In this document: piece after piece, positions 33,579 through 34,056 of the stretch
Position numbering within the stretch: position 1 is the first letter of the stretch
How the letters are laid out: each line of letters begins with the position of its first letter
Assembly (NCBI GenBank): GCA_902573235.1
Contig: CACGIZ010000010.1
Coordinates: 1 to 34,056, forward strand
Origin: an uncultured Pelagibacteraceae bacterium
GTDB lineage: Bacteria > Pseudomonadota > Alphaproteobacteria > Pelagibacterales > Pelagibacteraceae
Reading direction: 5' to 3'
Length of the DNA: 34,056 bases
Notes under the pieces: model-generated
Database searches by the model: none
Told to the model about the DNA's origin: nothing
Seen by the model: the letters and a program-made list of their open reading frames with translations, nothing else
Program-made: the position numbers and the translations under genes

Positions 33579-34056
33579 ATGAAAATAAAATTATTAACAA
33601 CTTATCTGATATTTTATTTTATATTTGACGTCTTAGTTTCAAATTTTTATTTTGATATTAGTGAAAAAAATTACGGTAAGTTACATAATTTTTATCACCA
33701 TACTTTTAAAGAGAATTTAGATACAAATATTAATTATGGACCTTTATCTTATAGATTTTGTAGTAACATTTATGGATTTCGAGTTCACTGTGAAAATAAA
33801 GATAAGATTAAAAAAAAATTTAAATATGCAATAATCGGAGATAGTTATGCAGAAGGACAAGGTAATTATGAAGAGACTTTTGCAGGTATCTTTGAACGCA
33901 GATTTCCTAATTCTGTAAATTTAGGTGTCTCATCTTATTCAACAATAATATATTTTTCTAAGATATTTGAATTAATTGAAAATCAGGGTTTTGATTTTGA
34001 GGAAATAATATTATTTTTTGATCCTTCAGACGTATTACAAGATCAATCTTATATTT
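33579..34056 (+). CDS. Putative SGNH-hydrolase-like protein (partial, cut by window end)
   Basis: The frame opens with an ATG on the base after the preceding stop and runs off the window, showing 159 residues. An N-terminal hydrophobic segment (LLTTYLIFYFIFDVLV) suggests a membrane anchor or signal. A strand then leads to AIIGDSYAEGQGNYEETFAG (about 86-105), the GDS block with the nucleophile serine of SGNH/GDSL hydrolases. VNLGVSSYSTIIYF follows, matching block II with its glycine. The other catalytic residues lie beyond the end. Such proteins in polysaccharide loci often add or remove acetyl groups; that role is inferred. Confidence 0.65.
   Translation, partial: MKIKLLTTYLIFYFIFDVLVSNFYFDISEKNYGKLHNFYHHTFKENLDTNINYGPLSYRFCSNIYGFRVHCENKDKIKKKFKYAIIGDSYAEGQGNYEETFAGIFERRFPNSVNLGVSSYSTIIYFSKIFELIENQGFDFEEIILFFDPSDVLQDQSYI

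Noticed and set aside
1-34056. tRNA, rRNA, CRISPR array, insertion sequence or prophage genes
   Set aside because: I saw no cloverleaf with a CCA end, no rRNA-like block, no regularly spaced repeats and no transposase, integrase or phage structural protein; this was reading by eye, so a divergent small RNA could be missed.

Overview
The window looks like a chromosomal segment of a streamlined, very AT-rich marine alphaproteobacterium, most likely SAR11 (Pelagibacterales). The reasons are the base composition, the nearly absent intergenic DNA (convergent genes 0-4 bp apart, many 1-4 bp start/stop overlaps), the alphaproteobacterial gene order purB-purC-purS-purQ-purL-bolA-grxD, and the housekeeping protein sequences. 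The assignment is by recognition only; no search was run. I saw no rRNA, tRNA, CRISPR, insertion sequence or phage gene. No stretch over 300 bases lacks coding sequence once the broken prpD gene is recognised.

Layout. 1-2575 (+): tail of a probable MFS transporter, rpoZ with a long acidic tail, dusA, and a TauE/SafE permease ending at a hairpin. 2684-5732: a small lipoprotein (-), a highly charged helical protein of unknown role (+) encoded by a strikingly purine-rich strand, and a phosphomannomutase/phosphoglucomutase (-). 5733-8837 (+): nrdA-nrdB (class I ribonucleotide reductase) behind a possible LexA-type direct repeat and a near-leaderless promoter. 8842-12364 (-): methylcitrate-cycle operon prpD-prpB-prpC, with prpD broken by two frameshifts. 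12419-13102 (-): gph. 13174-21519 (+): a glmU-like acetyltransferase lacking the uridylyltransferase half, glmS, class II DAHP synthase, nadE, cysS, citramalate synthase (one frameshift) and trmJ. 21560-22177 (+): rpsD behind a near-consensus promoter. 22181-29406 (-): a nine-gene operon sfsA-map-purB-purC-purS-purQ-purL-bolA-grxD. 29427-34056 (+): a CinA-type MoCF-domain protein and a gamma-glutamylcyclotransferase-like protein, then what looks like the edge of a surface-polysaccharide region (family 2 glycosyltransferase, methyltransferase, polytopic membrane protein, SGNH-like protein cut by the window end).

Functionally the window is mostly core metabolism: deoxynucleotide supply, propionyl-CoA disposal, amino-sugar precursors, entry to aromatic and isoleucine synthesis, NAD, and four steps of purine synthesis. 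The points most worth checking are the three frame breaks, all in poly-A tracts within two metabolic genes; the putative SOS box before nrdAB; the half-length GlmU; and the unknown charged helical protein. I did not find a convincing new multi-gene system. The best candidates for undescribed biology are the 3174-4277 protein and the variable-looking 3' end.
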